Position numbers and translations under genes: made by a program. The notes below the pieces were generated by a model. The model ran no database searches. It was not told the DNA's origin and saw nothing but the letters and a program-made list of their open reading frames with translations. Positions 1-7,972 of a stretch of DNA of 64,000 nt are shown here, piece after piece; the stretch's first letter is position 1, and each line of letters starts with the position of its first letter. Source of the DNA: Pseudofrancisella aestuarii (GTDB lineage Bacteria; Pseudomonadota; Gammaproteobacteria; Francisellales; Francisellaceae); the NCBI RefSeq assembly GCF_003574475.2, contig NZ_QLIS02000001.1, forward strand, positions 310,001 to 374,000, in the 5' to 3' direction.

Positions 1-1124
1 TGAATCAACCAAAAGCAGGTTCTAACACAACTAAAGTACTTATTTTAACTCCAACAAGAGAGTTGGCAGCTCAGATAAAAGAACAAATAGATATATATGC
101 TTCTAATACTCATATTAGATCAGCTGTAGTTTTTGGTGGAGTGAGCATAAACCCTCAGATGATGACTCTTAGAAAAGGAGTTGAGATCTTAATAGCTACA
201 CCAGGTAGATTAATAGATCTATATGAACAAAGAGCTGTTAAGTTCACTGAATTAAATACTTTAGTGCTTGATGAAGCTGATAGAATGCTTGATATGGGTT
301 TCATACATTCTTTAAAAAGGATACATAAACTTTTACCAAAGAAAATACAAACATTAATGTTTTCAGCTACATTTTCTCCAGAAATAAAAGAATTAGCTCA
401 AAGCTTTTTGCATCATCCAAAATCAGTTGCTGCAAACGTTGAAAATACAACTGTTAAAAAAATATCACAAAGTATTATAACTGTAGATAAAGCAAAGAAA
501 ATTAATGCTCTTATCTCTCTTATTAAGAAAGATAACTGGCATCAGGTTTTAGTTTTTTCTCGTACAAAACATGGTGCTAATAGAATTGCTGAAAAACTTA
601 ATCAAGCAGGTATTAATGCCAGTGCAATACATGGTAATAAAAGCCAAACAGCAAGAACTAAGGCATTAGCAGATTTTAAAGCCAATACAATAAGCGTATT
701 AGTAGCAACAGATATTGCTGCAAGGGGTATAGATATCCAACAACTACCATACGTTATAAATCTTGATTTACCAAGTGTTGCTGAAGATTATGTGCATCGT
801 ATAGGTAGAACTGGTAGAGCAGGGCAAGAAGGTGTTGCAATATCTTTAGTAAGTGCAGATGAAGTTGAACTATTATCAAATATAGAGCATTTAATAGGAC
901 ACTTATTACCGAGAGATGAGCTAGAGGGCTTTGCGACTCAGCATAATGTTCCTGAAACAAATATGCTTAGAAAGACTAAAGCTAAAAAAATTGACGAAGT
1001 TAAAATTATTGCAGCTAAAAGAGCTAATAAAGCAAAAAAATCCCCTCATGTTAAAAGTTTTTCTGATGTTATAAAGAAAAAAATTAATGAAAATAGTAAA
1101 TTTAGAGGCAATAAAAAAGTTTAA
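1..1124 (+). CDS. rhlE: DEAD-box ATP-dependent RNA helicase, RhlE-like (5' end outside the window)
   Basis: The reading frame is already open at base 3, so the start codon and the N-terminal Q motif and Walker A lie upstream of the window. What remains is 374 residues: motif Ia TPTRELAAQ, motif Ib with GRL, the DEAD box in VLDEADRML (bases 270-281), motif III SAT in MFSATFS, and motif VI HRIGRTGRAG. These define a superfamily 2 helicase that unwinds RNA duplexes in ribosome assembly or mRNA decay. A lysine-rich tail follows the second RecA-like domain, as in RhlE. Other DEAD-box paralogues share the motifs, so the RhlE name is less certain than the family. Confidence 0.88.
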   Translation, partial: NQPKAGSNTTKVLILTPTRELAAQIKEQIDIYASNTHIRSAVVFGGVSINPQMMTLRKGVEILIATPGRLIDLYEQRAVKFTELNTLVLDEADRMLDMGFIHSLKRIHKLLPKKIQTLMFSATFSPEIKELAQSFLHHPKSVAANVENTTVKKISQSIITVDKAKKINALISLIKKDNWHQVLVFSRTKHGANRIAEKLNQAGINASAIHGNKSQTARTKALADFKANTISVLVATDIAARGIDIQQLPYVINLDLPSVAEDYVHRIGRTGRAGQEGVAISLVSADEVELLSNIEHLIGHLLPRDELEGFATQHNVPETNMLRKTKAKKIDEVKIIAAKRANKAKKSPHVKSFSDVIKKKINENSKFRGNKKV

Positions 1125-1190
1125 AATTTCTCATCTTTATCTAAATAATATAAACTCAAATAAAGTTATTAAGATTCTAATAAATTAAAA

Positions 1191-1520
1191 GTGTATAGAT
1201 TTTTATATTTAATCTTTATTTTTTTAATTATTCCTCTTTATATCTCTGCTAAAGATTCTTTTGATTTAGATTCTGATAATAAATATAAAGGACTTTCTAA
1301 GGGTGACATCAATACCCACAAATCATTAAATCAGCAATATATTGATGAACAACATGCTAGTTACGTTAAAAGGTCTAAGCCTAAAAATAAAAACTATAAT
1401 ATGAACATTTCTAATGAGCCAACTTTAAAATATGCTCCAGGTAGTGTTTATATTGAGCCTGTAGAAGATATTAAATTACATTTTGGATTTTCAGGTCCTG
1501 GTGCAGAGTTTAATTTTTAA
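1191..1520 (+). CDS. Small secreted or periplasmic protein of unknown function
   Basis: A 109-residue protein read from a GTG start. Residues 2-20 are a hydrophobic signal-peptide-like stretch ending in ISAKD, with SA a plausible cleavage point. The mature part is polar and rich in Lys, Asn, Asp and Ser, and ends with a glycine- and aromatic-rich tail (FGFSGPGAEFNF). No cysteine, catalytic motif or membrane span is visible after the signal. No strong Shine-Dalgarno precedes the GTG, so the exact start is uncertain. It stands alone between the helicase and the dioxygenase promoter. I do not recognise the family. Confidence 0.6.
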   Translation: MYRFLYLIFIFLIIPLYISAKDSFDLDSDNKYKGLSKGDINTHKSLNQQYIDEQHASYVKRSKPKNKNYNMNISNEPTLKYAPGSVYIEPVEDIKLHFGFSGPGAEFNF

Positions 1521-1556
1521 TGAATACGATATTCTTATTTTAGGTATTTCAAATTA

Positions 1557-1585
1557 TTGATTAAAATTAGTTATATAGATATAAT
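1557..1585 (+). promoter_or_regulatory. Predicted sigma-70 promoter of the persulfide dioxygenase-TauE pair
   Basis: The -35 element TTGATT (1557-1562) is separated by 17 bases from a perfect -10 TATAAT (1580-1585). Transcription would start near 1592, about 50 bases before the ATG at 1642. It is the best sigma-70 match in the 120-base gap and suggests the dioxygenase and permease genes form their own unit. Confidence 0.6.
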
Positions 1586-1596
1586 AAATTTGTATA

Positions 1597-1610
1597 TTAG
1601 AATTTTCTAA
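1597..1610. promoter_or_regulatory. Perfect inverted repeat in the leader of the persulfide dioxygenase gene (operator-like)
   Basis: The sequence TTAGAATTTTCTAA is a perfect palindrome, with 6-base arms and a 2-base centre. It sits just downstream of the predicted transcription start and upstream of the ribosome-binding GGAG at 1631-1634. That position would suit a repressor that blocks elongation or promoter escape. AT-rich DNA makes short palindromes common, so a regulatory role is only a suggestion. Confidence 0.35.
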
Positions 1611-1641
1611 TATAATTTTAAGCATTATATGGAGTCGAATT

Positions 1642-2334
1642 ATGATTTTTAGACAATTATTTGATAGAGAAACTTATACATATACTTATATATTAGGATG
1701 TGAAGAAACTAGAGAAACAATAATAATTGATCCTGTAAGATTCAATGTACAACAATACTTAAAACTTTTAAAAGAGTTAGATTTAAAATTAATTTACGCT
1801 ATGGATACTCATGTTCATGCAGATCACGTAACAGCTGCTGGTATCCTTAGAAAGGAAACAGGGTGCGACATTGTCATTGGTGGTGAGAGTAAAGCAAACT
1901 GCGCAACTAAAAAAGTTTTTGATAATGACATCATTAAATTTGGTAAATATGAAATTAAAGCTATTTATACACCAGGCCATACAGATGACTCATATTCTTT
2001 CTTAATGAATGATAGAGTCTTTACTGGAGATACTTTATTAATTAGAGGTTCTGGCAGAACAGACTTCCAAAATGGTGATTCTTTTGCAGCTTATAATAGT
2101 ATTACTAAAAAACTACTAGCATTACCTGATGAAACTATTATTTATCCAGGCCATGATTATAATGGTCTAACTAGTAGCACTATAGCTGAAGAGAAAAAGC
2201 ATAATCCAAGACTAAAAGTTAAGTCTGCTGTAGAGTATAAAGAGTTAATGGATAGTCTTAAATTAGCTCCTCCAAATTATATGAATATTGCTGTTCCAGC
2301 AAACTTAAACTGCGGATTAAAGGATCCTGAGTAG
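1642..2334 (+). CDS. ETHE1-like persulfide dioxygenase (metallo-beta-lactamase fold)
   Basis: A 230-residue MBL-fold protein with the metal-binding motif THVHADH (H57, H59, D61, H62), H113 in TPGHTDD, D130 in FTGDTLL and H171 in YPGHDYN. The run RGSGRTDFQNGD after D130 is the signature of ETHE1-type enzymes, which use one iron to oxidise glutathione persulfide to sulfite plus glutathione. Length matches the family. A GGAG Shine-Dalgarno lies 7 bases before the ATG. The TauE/SafE permease starts 9 bases after the stop, which fits export of the sulfite product. A glyoxalase II role is less likely given the GSGRTDFQ run. Confidence 0.85.
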   Translation: MIFRQLFDRETYTYTYILGCEETRETIIIDPVRFNVQQYLKLLKELDLKLIYAMDTHVHADHVTAAGILRKETGCDIVIGGESKANCATKKVFDNDIIKFGKYEIKAIYTPGHTDDSYSFLMNDRVFTGDTLLIRGSGRTDFQNGDSFAAYNSITKKLLALPDETIIYPGHDYNGLTSSTIAEEKKHNPRLKVKSAVEYKELMDSLKLAPPNYMNIAVPANLNCGLKDPE

Positions 2335-2343
2335 TTTTATATT

Positions 2344-3111
2344 ATGTTAGTTATATTATTTGGACTTTTATGTGGTATAGCCTTAGGGTTAACTGGTGGT
2401 GGTGGCTCTATACTAGCTGTACCAATGCTTATATATGGGTTAAAGTTACCATATGAAGAGGCAGTCACAATATCTTTGCTTGTAGTAGGATTAACTGCAA
2501 TGCTTGGCTTTTTACCAAAGTTAAGAGATATAGAGTTTTCTGCTGTACTTATATTAGCAACAGTTGGAATGATTATTACGCCTATAGGTGCCATAATATC
2601 GGAACACCTCCCTAGAAATATACTATTACTAAGCTTTTCTGGACTGATGATATTTGTTGGTATCTGGACTATGATCAAGCCGATTATATTCAAAACAGCT
2701 AATAATCGTGAAACAGCCTGTAAATATACTGATGATGGTAAACTGCACTTAGCTTGGAAATGTAAATTAGTATTAGCAATAGCTGGAGTTATTACAGGTA
2801 CATTGACAGGTTTATTTGGTGTTGGTGGAGGTTTTTTAATAATCGCAGCCTTAATATTTGCCGCTAAAATGCCTATGAAGAAAGCGATTGTTACATCTCT
2901 ATTTATTGTATTTTTAATATCAACATCTGGATTTATATCACATTTCCAGCAGACTGAAATAAACTTCTATATTGCAGGGTTATTTATATTAGGTAGTTCT
3001 ATAGGTATGTTTTCTGCAAATAAAATAAGAAGCTTAATGAATGATAAATATCTACAAACTACATTTGCAATTCTTTTAATAGTCTTAGGAATAATGACAA
3101 TAATTTTCTAA
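2344..3111 (+). CDS. TauE/SafE family membrane permease (probable sulfite or sulfonate exporter)
   Basis: A 255-residue integral membrane protein with about eight hydrophobic segments. It shows the two glycine-rich repeats typical of TauE/SafE: GLTGGGGSILAVPML near residue 16 and LTGLFGVGGGFLIIAAL near residue 160. The family moves small organosulfur or sulfur oxyanions across the inner membrane. It lies 9 bases behind the persulfide dioxygenase and is surely co-transcribed with it, so sulfite export is the natural inference. The substrate cannot be read from the sequence. A second member of the family lies at the right edge of the window. Confidence 0.85.
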   Translation: MLVILFGLLCGIALGLTGGGGSILAVPMLIYGLKLPYEEAVTISLLVVGLTAMLGFLPKLRDIEFSAVLILATVGMIITPIGAIISEHLPRNILLLSFSGLMIFVGIWTMIKPIIFKTANNRETACKYTDDGKLHLAWKCKLVLAIAGVITGTLTGLFGVGGGFLIIAALIFAAKMPMKKAIVTSLFIVFLISTSGFISHFQQTEINFYIAGLFILGSSIGMFSANKIRSLMNDKYLQTTFAILLIVLGIMTIIF

Positions 3112-3115
3112 AGGA

Positions 3116-3934
3116 CTAAATAGCTCTTTCTCTAAACCATTTTGTAATAACGTATTTTTCACCTTTAATAATAGGCTTTGCCCAATGAAGGGTGTTTCGA
3201 TTTACTACACCTTTTTCATCAAGACTATTCCAAATAACAGCTGTTCCTAATTTAGGCTTAACAGAGAGATCAAGATTTGGAAAATCAGTATGTCCACCTT
3301 CTTCAACATTATTTAGGTAAATCATAAATGTCCAAGTTCTCTGACCTTGTCTTGCCGCAAACTGTTTATATTCAGAAGTGTTTGGTTGAAAATAATCAGT
3401 ATGCAATTTAAATTCATTACCAACTTGATAATACTGACCTTGTATCACTTCTGAACAACTAGGATCTATACCTAAATAGCCTGCAATTTTATGATCAATG
3501 TATTTAATAAAATCATCCGTATGAATACCTAAATCACAAGTTTTACTAGTACGAAAATACTTATCAGGCTCATTCGGATTAGTAATTAATGAAGGGCGGA
3601 GATTTTTCTTAATTCGTGCTATAACTTGCTCACATTCCTCTTTTGATAAAAAATCCGGTTGAATATAAGCCCTTGCTTTATTGCTTGGTACTTTCTGAGC
3701 AGTTTTGAATGTTTCTTCAGGAAGGTTATATAATTGTGGTTTATGATCTAAGTCTTCATTATTAATTAGACTTTTTAGATATTGGCTTAGTTCTTTTAGA
3801 CCTAATGCTGCTTGAATTGTACTAGGAGTAAATTGGTGATCTAACATTATTTTAAACAACTCTTCTTTATTACAGCCTCGCTCAATATTTTCTTTTACCC
3901 AAGCTTGCCAAGATGCATCTAATTCTGTGATCAT
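3116..3934 (-). CDS. 2-oxoglutarate/Fe(II) dioxygenase, prolyl 4-hydroxylase-like
   Basis: A 272-residue protein. The C-terminal half is a double-stranded beta-helix dioxygenase of the prolyl 4-hydroxylase alpha type. The iron ligands are H178 and D180 in KLHTDYF and H250 in TLHWAKP, and K260 in KGEKYVITKWFRER is placed to bind 2-oxoglutarate. RTWTFMIYLNNVEEGGHTDFP is the conserved strand region. The N-terminal 90 residues are helical and not recognised. Known bacterial relatives hydroxylate prolines in proteins such as EF-Tu, but the target here is unknown. It is convergent with the TauE gene, only 4 bases away, and separated by 118 bases from the lipoprotein gene upstream. Confidence 0.85.
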   Translation of the reverse strand: MITELDASWQAWVKENIERGCNKEELFKIMLDHQFTPSTIQAALGLKELSQYLKSLINNEDLDHKPQLYNLPEETFKTAQKVPSNKARAYIQPDFLSKEECEQVIARIKKNLRPSLITNPNEPDKYFRTSKTCDLGIHTDDFIKYIDHKIAGYLGIDPSCSEVIQGQYYQVGNEFKLHTDYFQPNTSEYKQFAARQGQRTWTFMIYLNNVEEGGHTDFPNLDLSVKPKLGTAVIWNSLDEKGVVNRNTLHWAKPIIKGEKYVITKWFRERAI

Positions 3935-4052
3935 ATTTACATTTTATTACTCTAAGATTATTTCTCTAATTTTAGTCAATCTATAGCTAATTAACAATTT
4001 TGTTTTAAAGCTAATAAGAATTTTTTAGATTATTTAATAATAAAAAATATAG

Positions 4053-4481
4053 CTATTTAACAGTTGTATTATTGTTTTGCAGATAAGACTTATCATCAAG
4101 GATTTTTTTGATAGATGCTAAGAAATTATGAGACTGTACTTTATCTCCTAAAATATTATATTTTATAGTAAATTTAGATGATGTATTTGTTACTTTATCA
4201 ATATTTATATTAAATTTTCCTTTATAGTCTGAGGAATCTATCTTACCTAAAATTTGAATAGATTTTGAATAGTCTCCGCCAGCTCCACTAACTGAAACTA
4301 CACTTGCACCTTCAGTGGAATTTATCTTATATATTGTTGCTTTATATACATCAATTAAATTGTAATCATAAGTCTGACTAACTTTAGCATTTTGCTGGAT
4401 AGCATAAGGAGCCACAAATAAAAGACAGCTATTAAGGCTAATAGATGAAATTAATAGAATAAGAAACTTTATAAACCTCAT
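4053..4481 (-). CDS. DUF3568-like lipoprotein
   Basis: A 142-residue protein with a signal peptide ending in the lipobox LNSC (C19), so it should be lipid-anchored. The mature part begins LLFVAPYAIQQNAKV and continues with alternating beta-type segments (KATIYKIN, KSIQILGKID, KFTIKYNILG). The layout matches the DUF3568 lipoproteins that I associate with Francisella. No enzymatic motif is visible. It is followed on the same strand, after a gap, by none of its obvious partners, and is preceded by the YbjQ gene 38 bases upstream. Function unknown. Confidence 0.7.
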   Translation of the reverse strand: MRFIKFLILLISSISLNSCLLFVAPYAIQQNAKVSQTYDYNLIDVYKATIYKINSTEGASVVSVSGAGGDYSKSIQILGKIDSSDYKGKFNINIDKVTNTSSKFTIKYNILGDKVQSHNFLASIKKILDDKSYLQNNNTTVK

Positions 4482-4519
4482 CTTTTTCCCTGCCTTATTT
4501 ACATATCAATACTCAAATT

Positions 4520-4840
4520 TTAGTTAACAACCACAGCAGTTCCATAGCAGAAAACCTCTGTACCACTAGTTCTACCACCAAGACTACTAGAGTCAAAACG
4601 AATGGCTATAATAGCATTTGCTCCTAGCTCTTGAGCTTGTCTTTTCATTTCTTCTTCAGCATGTTCACGAGCTTTCAAACAAACATTAGTATAAGAAACA
4701 TTTTTACCGCCGATAATATCTTTTAAACCACCTAGTATGCCTTGCACAATGGTAGGGGTTCTAACAATAATACCAGTGACTAGGCCTTTATATTCTACTA
4801 TCTCTTTATTAGGAACAGTATCTGCTGTAGTTAATATCAT
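4520..4840 (-). CDS. YbjQ/UPF0145 family protein
   Basis: A 106-residue protein of the usual family length. Typical features are the N-terminal [22 protein letters not shown], the central [22 protein letters not shown] and the C-terminal [15 protein letters not shown]. The family forms pentameric beta-alpha assemblies that are often annotated as heavy-metal-binding, but no biochemical role is firmly established. It lies 21 bases downstream of the VOC-family gene on the same strand and may share its transcript. Confidence 0.85.
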   Translation of the reverse strand: MILTTADTVPNKEIVEYKGLVTGIIVRTPTIVQGILGGLKDIIGGKNVSYTNVCLKAREHAEEEMKRQAQELGANAIIAIRFDSSSLGGRTSGTEVFCYGTAVVVN

Positions 4841-4861
4841 AAATATTTATTTCTTAATAAT

Positions 4862-5290
4862 TTATAGGTTTTTACTAATTTTTTTATCTTCATTTAATTG
4901 TATAAGATCCCATAAGTTTCCGTATAGATCTTTAAATACAGTAACAGTACCATATTCTTGAACTGAAGGATCTCTGACAAACTCTATACCTAAATCTTTC
5001 ATTCTATTATAGTCTGCCCAAAAATCATCAGTGTTAAGGAATAAAAAAACTCTGCCACCTGTCTGGTTACCAATAAAGCTTTTTTGCTCTTCTTTAGATG
5101 CTTTAGCTAATAATAAAGAAAATCCTTTTGAGTTTTTAGGAGCCACTAATACCCATCGTTTATCTTGCTCAGGTTGATATGTATCTTCTATCAAATCAAA
5201 ATTTAATTTTTTTGTATAAAAATCAATCGCCTCATCATAATCTCTTACAACAATAGCTACATGAATTATTGATTGTTTAGTTGGCTTCAT
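4862..5290 (-). CDS. VOC (glyoxalase/bleomycin resistance) superfamily protein
   Basis: A 142-residue vicinal-oxygen-chelate protein. It opens with IIHVAIVVRDYDEAIDFYTKKLNF, which supplies the first metal-ligand histidine and the hallmark helix. It ends with YGTVTVFKDLYGNLWDLIQ, the second beta-alpha-beta unit with the conserved D-x-x-G-N pattern. Members include glyoxalase I-type lyases, dioxygenases and binding proteins. The substrate is not evident. It is 5 bases from gor, which could hint at a glutathione-linked detoxification role, but that rests on position only. Confidence 0.8.
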   Translation of the reverse strand: MKPTKQSIIHVAIVVRDYDEAIDFYTKKLNFDLIEDTYQPEQDKRWVLVAPKNSKGFSLLLAKASKEEQKSFIGNQTGGRVFLFLNTDDFWADYNRMKDLGIEFVRDPSVQEYGTVTVFKDLYGNLWDLIQLNEDKKISKNL

Positions 5291-5295
5291 TTAAT

Positions 5296-6660
5296 TTACA
5301 CCATAGTCACAAGCTCTTCTGAGCTAGTAGGGTGGATAGCTATAGTATCATCAAAATCTTTCTTAGTTGCGCCCATATTTATAGCTACTGAGAAACCTTG
5401 AAGCATCTCATCTACATTTAGACCAATCATATGACAGCCAATTACTTTTTCATCTTTACCTTGAACTACTAGCTTCATTACTGTTGGCATTCTGAAACCA
5501 GAAATCGCAGAATATAAAGCCGTAAATCTACTCTTATAGACTTTAATATCATCTTTACCATATCTAGAAATAGCTTCTTCTTCAGATAGGCCTACTGTAC
5601 CAATAGCAGGGTGAGAGAATATAACTGTAGGGATGTATTCTAACCTAGGCTTAAGACCAGTTTCACCATTAAAAAGTCTACGAGATAATCTACGACCACA
5701 AGCTATAGCCACAGGAGTTAATTGAGCATTTATAGTAGCATCACCAAGCGCATATACGCCTTTCACATTAGTTTCTTGCCATACGTTAATATCAATCGTA
5801 CCTGTCTTTTGATTGTATTTTATATTCGTATTCTCAAGACCTAGATTATGAGTGTTTGGTGCACGCCCAGTAGCCCATATTAAAGTATCAATATCTTTCA
5901 TAGATTCTGCATTATCAAACTCTATATTTAGATTAGCTCCAGCTTTTTCTACTTTAGTAATATTATTATTATTTAAGATCTTAAGACCTAATGTATTCAT
6001 GGACTCAACTAGAGTGTCAACGATATCATTATCAAAGCCTCTAAGAGGTTTTTCTTTACGAATAACTATAGTCACATCAGTACCAAGAGCATTTAGAACT
6101 CCAGCAATTTCAACGGCAATATAACCACCACCAACTATTACAGCTTTCTTAGGAGTATCTTCTAACTCAAAAAAGCCATCTGATGTGATACCAAACTCAG
6201 CACCAGGAATATTATCAGGAACGATAGGGTAAGCACCTGGAGAGATATAGATATGATCTGCTGTTACAACTTCACCATTATCAAGCTCGATAGATTTGTT
6301 ATCCTTAAATTTACCCCAATTATTAAAATGCGTGATATCCCACTTATCTAATAATCTGTCATAAAAGCCATGAATATTGCCTATATATGTAGCTCTTTTT
6401 TCTTTTAAAACTTTCCAGTCAAAGCCTTTATAGTCGATATCAAAACCATAGCCTTTAACATCATGTTTTAGTTGCTCAGCAAGCATACCACCATACCACA
6501 TAGCTTTTTTAGGTACACAACCTCTGTTTACACATGTGCCACCTAACTCATACTTTTCTATAATAGCTACTTTTTTACCAAATTTAGCAGCTTGAACAGC
6601 AGCAGCAATTCCACCAGAACCACCACCAACACTTATTACATCAAAATGATTTTTACTCAT
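5296..6660 (-). CDS. gor: Glutathione-disulfide reductase
   Basis: A 454-residue flavoprotein disulfide reductase that regenerates glutathione from its disulfide using NADPH. The FAD-binding [11 protein letters not shown] is at residues 11-21. The redox cysteines C43 and C48 lie in [12 protein letters not shown], where an Arg replaces the Val usual in GR. A second Rossmann motif, [14 protein letters not shown], starts near residue 175. The C-terminal HPTSSEE supplies the active-site base H443 and E448. Length is typical. It lies 2 bases after the P-loop kinase gene and just before the VOC gene, in a minus-strand run of tightly spaced genes. Confidence 0.92.
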   Translation of the reverse strand: MSKNHFDVISVGGGSGGIAAAVQAAKFGKKVAIIEKYELGGTCVNRGCVPKKAMWYGGMLAEQLKHDVKGYGFDIDYKGFDWKVLKEKRATYIGNIHGFYDRLLDKWDITHFNNWGKFKDNKSIELDNGEVVTADHIYISPGAYPIVPDNIPGAEFGITSDGFFELEDTPKKAVIVGGGYIAVEIAGVLNALGTDVTIVIRKEKPLRGFDNDIVDTLVESMNTLGLKILNNNNITKVEKAGANLNIEFDNAESMKDIDTLIWATGRAPNTHNLGLENTNIKYNQKTGTIDINVWQETNVKGVYALGDATINAQLTPVAIACGRRLSRRLFNGETGLKPRLEYIPTVIFSHPAIGTVGLSEEEAISRYGKDDIKVYKSRFTALYSAISGFRMPTVMKLVVQGKDEKVIGCHMIGLNVDEMLQGFSVAINMGATKKDFDDTIAIHPTSSEELVTMV

Positions 6661-6662
6661 TG

Positions 6663-7175
6663 TTATTCCTCATTTTTTAGTTTAATTAATTTCATTAACT
6701 TATCGAAAGAGTCTTTAATTTCAATATTAGCTGTATCAACTCTAATCACATCTTTATCAAACCAAGTTTCATAGTCTCTATCTAGCACAGATTGCCAAGA
6801 GGGGTACTTATTTATATTTCCTTTAAATCTAGATTCTATTCTACTTTTATGAATTTCTTTATTACTACATAAAACTTCGATATTTATTACCTTAATAGAA
6901 TCAATAGATAGTTTATTCCATAATTCTCTAGACTCTTTAACTGGATTACAACAGTCTATAATAACATTCTTATCTAATTCTAAATTCTCTTTCGCTAAGT
7001 AGTAAGTTATTTCATAACCTTGTTTTGTTAATCCTTTTGAATATTCTTTTTTTAGATAATACTCCATAGTATCTATTCTATAGTAGACAGAATCTGGCAC
7101 AGCTCGTGCCAATTGTTTAGCTAAAGTTGTTTTGCCTACTCCTGGTAGACCTGAAAATACATAAACGTTTGGCAT
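6663..7175 (-). CDS. P-loop kinase-like ATP-binding protein (AAA_33 type)
   Basis: A 170-residue P-loop protein. Walker A is GLPGVGKTT at residues 9-17. A Walker B-like stretch NVIIDCCNP lies near residue 74, and a lid-like arginine-rich region [11 protein letters not shown] follows near residue 120. This arrangement resembles small nucleoside, gluconate or polynucleotide-type kinases. The substrate is unknown. The gene begins 4 bases after the NERD-domain gene and ends 2 bases before gor, so it probably belongs to the same transcript. Confidence 0.75.
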   Translation of the reverse strand: MPNVYVFSGLPGVGKTTLAKQLARAVPDSVYYRIDTMEYYLKKEYSKGLTKQGYEITYYLAKENLELDKNVIIDCCNPVKESRELWNKLSIDSIKVINIEVLCSNKEIHKSRIESRFKGNINKYPSWQSVLDRDYETWFDKDVIRVDTANIEIKDSFDKLMKLIKLKNEE

Positions 7176-7179
7176 AGCT

Positions 7180-7950
7180 CTAATTCTTTATATATCTACA
7201 TTTTGGAAAATTGCTACAACCTAAGAATGTTTGTCCTTTTTTTTCACCTTTTTTAATAGTCCTTTCAACAAGCCCATTTGAACATTTTGGACAGATTTCA
7301 TTAGAATTATATTTCTCTTTAAGGTTTTTAACATGATTATAGTTATTAACTATAGTATTTCTCTTTTTATTACTCTGAAGAATATTAGAATATTCATTTA
7401 GCTTTTCATGACTAAAATTGTTCCCTTCTTGATTCTTTAGAAATTTTCTTAGCTTAAATATAGTATAGATCCCTTCTGGCAATTGAGTTTTAAAGGTAGC
7501 ACTACCAACAAAAGCTACAATATTATGAACATATTCATCATCTAGATCCAATATAGATTCAATAGTCTTCACATGTTTATAGTTTTGATGTAATGGATTC
7601 TGAAACTTAGATTTATGTTTATATATTTGTTGAGTCCAGTCTCTACTTTTAGCATCACCAAAGATCCAACCTTTCATATTTTTAGTTTCTATAACAAATA
7701 TTCCTGATGGAAGTAGTAATACATGATCAACTTGAGTAGTGTCTTTCTCTGTAGGTAATAATAAATTATTTAATAAGATTCCATTTTTTTCTTTAACAAT
7801 ATTTTTAACTGATATTGTTAAAATTTTCTCTCCTATCCAACCTTTAAAAAATGGAGTTTTTATAAAAAGAAAAATTAGTGCTATAGCCCATAAATACCAA
7901 TATTGTAAAGCTACTGAAAGCATAGGTAAAAAGATAGCTTTTATATCCAT
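7180..7950 (-). CDS. Membrane-anchored NERD-domain protein with C-terminal C4 zinc finger
   Basis: A 256-residue protein in three parts. Residues 8-30 form a hydrophobic anchor. A NERD nuclease-related domain follows, with TTQVDHVLLLPSGIFVIETKN and the downstream KGWIFGDAKSRDWTQ containing the acidic and Lys residues of restriction-endonuclease-like folds. A topoisomerase-type zinc finger at the C-terminus has CPKC and, 20 residues later, CSNFPKC. NERD proteins are inferred nucleases acting on DNA or RNA, with little experimental work. It lies next to a P-loop kinase gene and close to xthA, which keeps a nucleic-acid role possible. Confidence 0.85.
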   Translation of the reverse strand: MDIKAIFLPMLSVALQYWYLWAIALIFLFIKTPFFKGWIGEKILTISVKNIVKEKNGILLNNLLLPTEKDTTQVDHVLLLPSGIFVIETKNMKGWIFGDAKSRDWTQQIYKHKSKFQNPLHQNYKHVKTIESILDLDDEYVHNIVAFVGSATFKTQLPEGIYTIFKLRKFLKNQEGNNFSHEKLNEYSNILQSNKKRNTIVNNYNHVKNLKEKYNSNEICPKCSNGLVERTIKKGEKKGQTFLGCSNFPKCRYIKN

Positions 7951-7972
7951 AAAATTTCCTTTAATAAATTAT

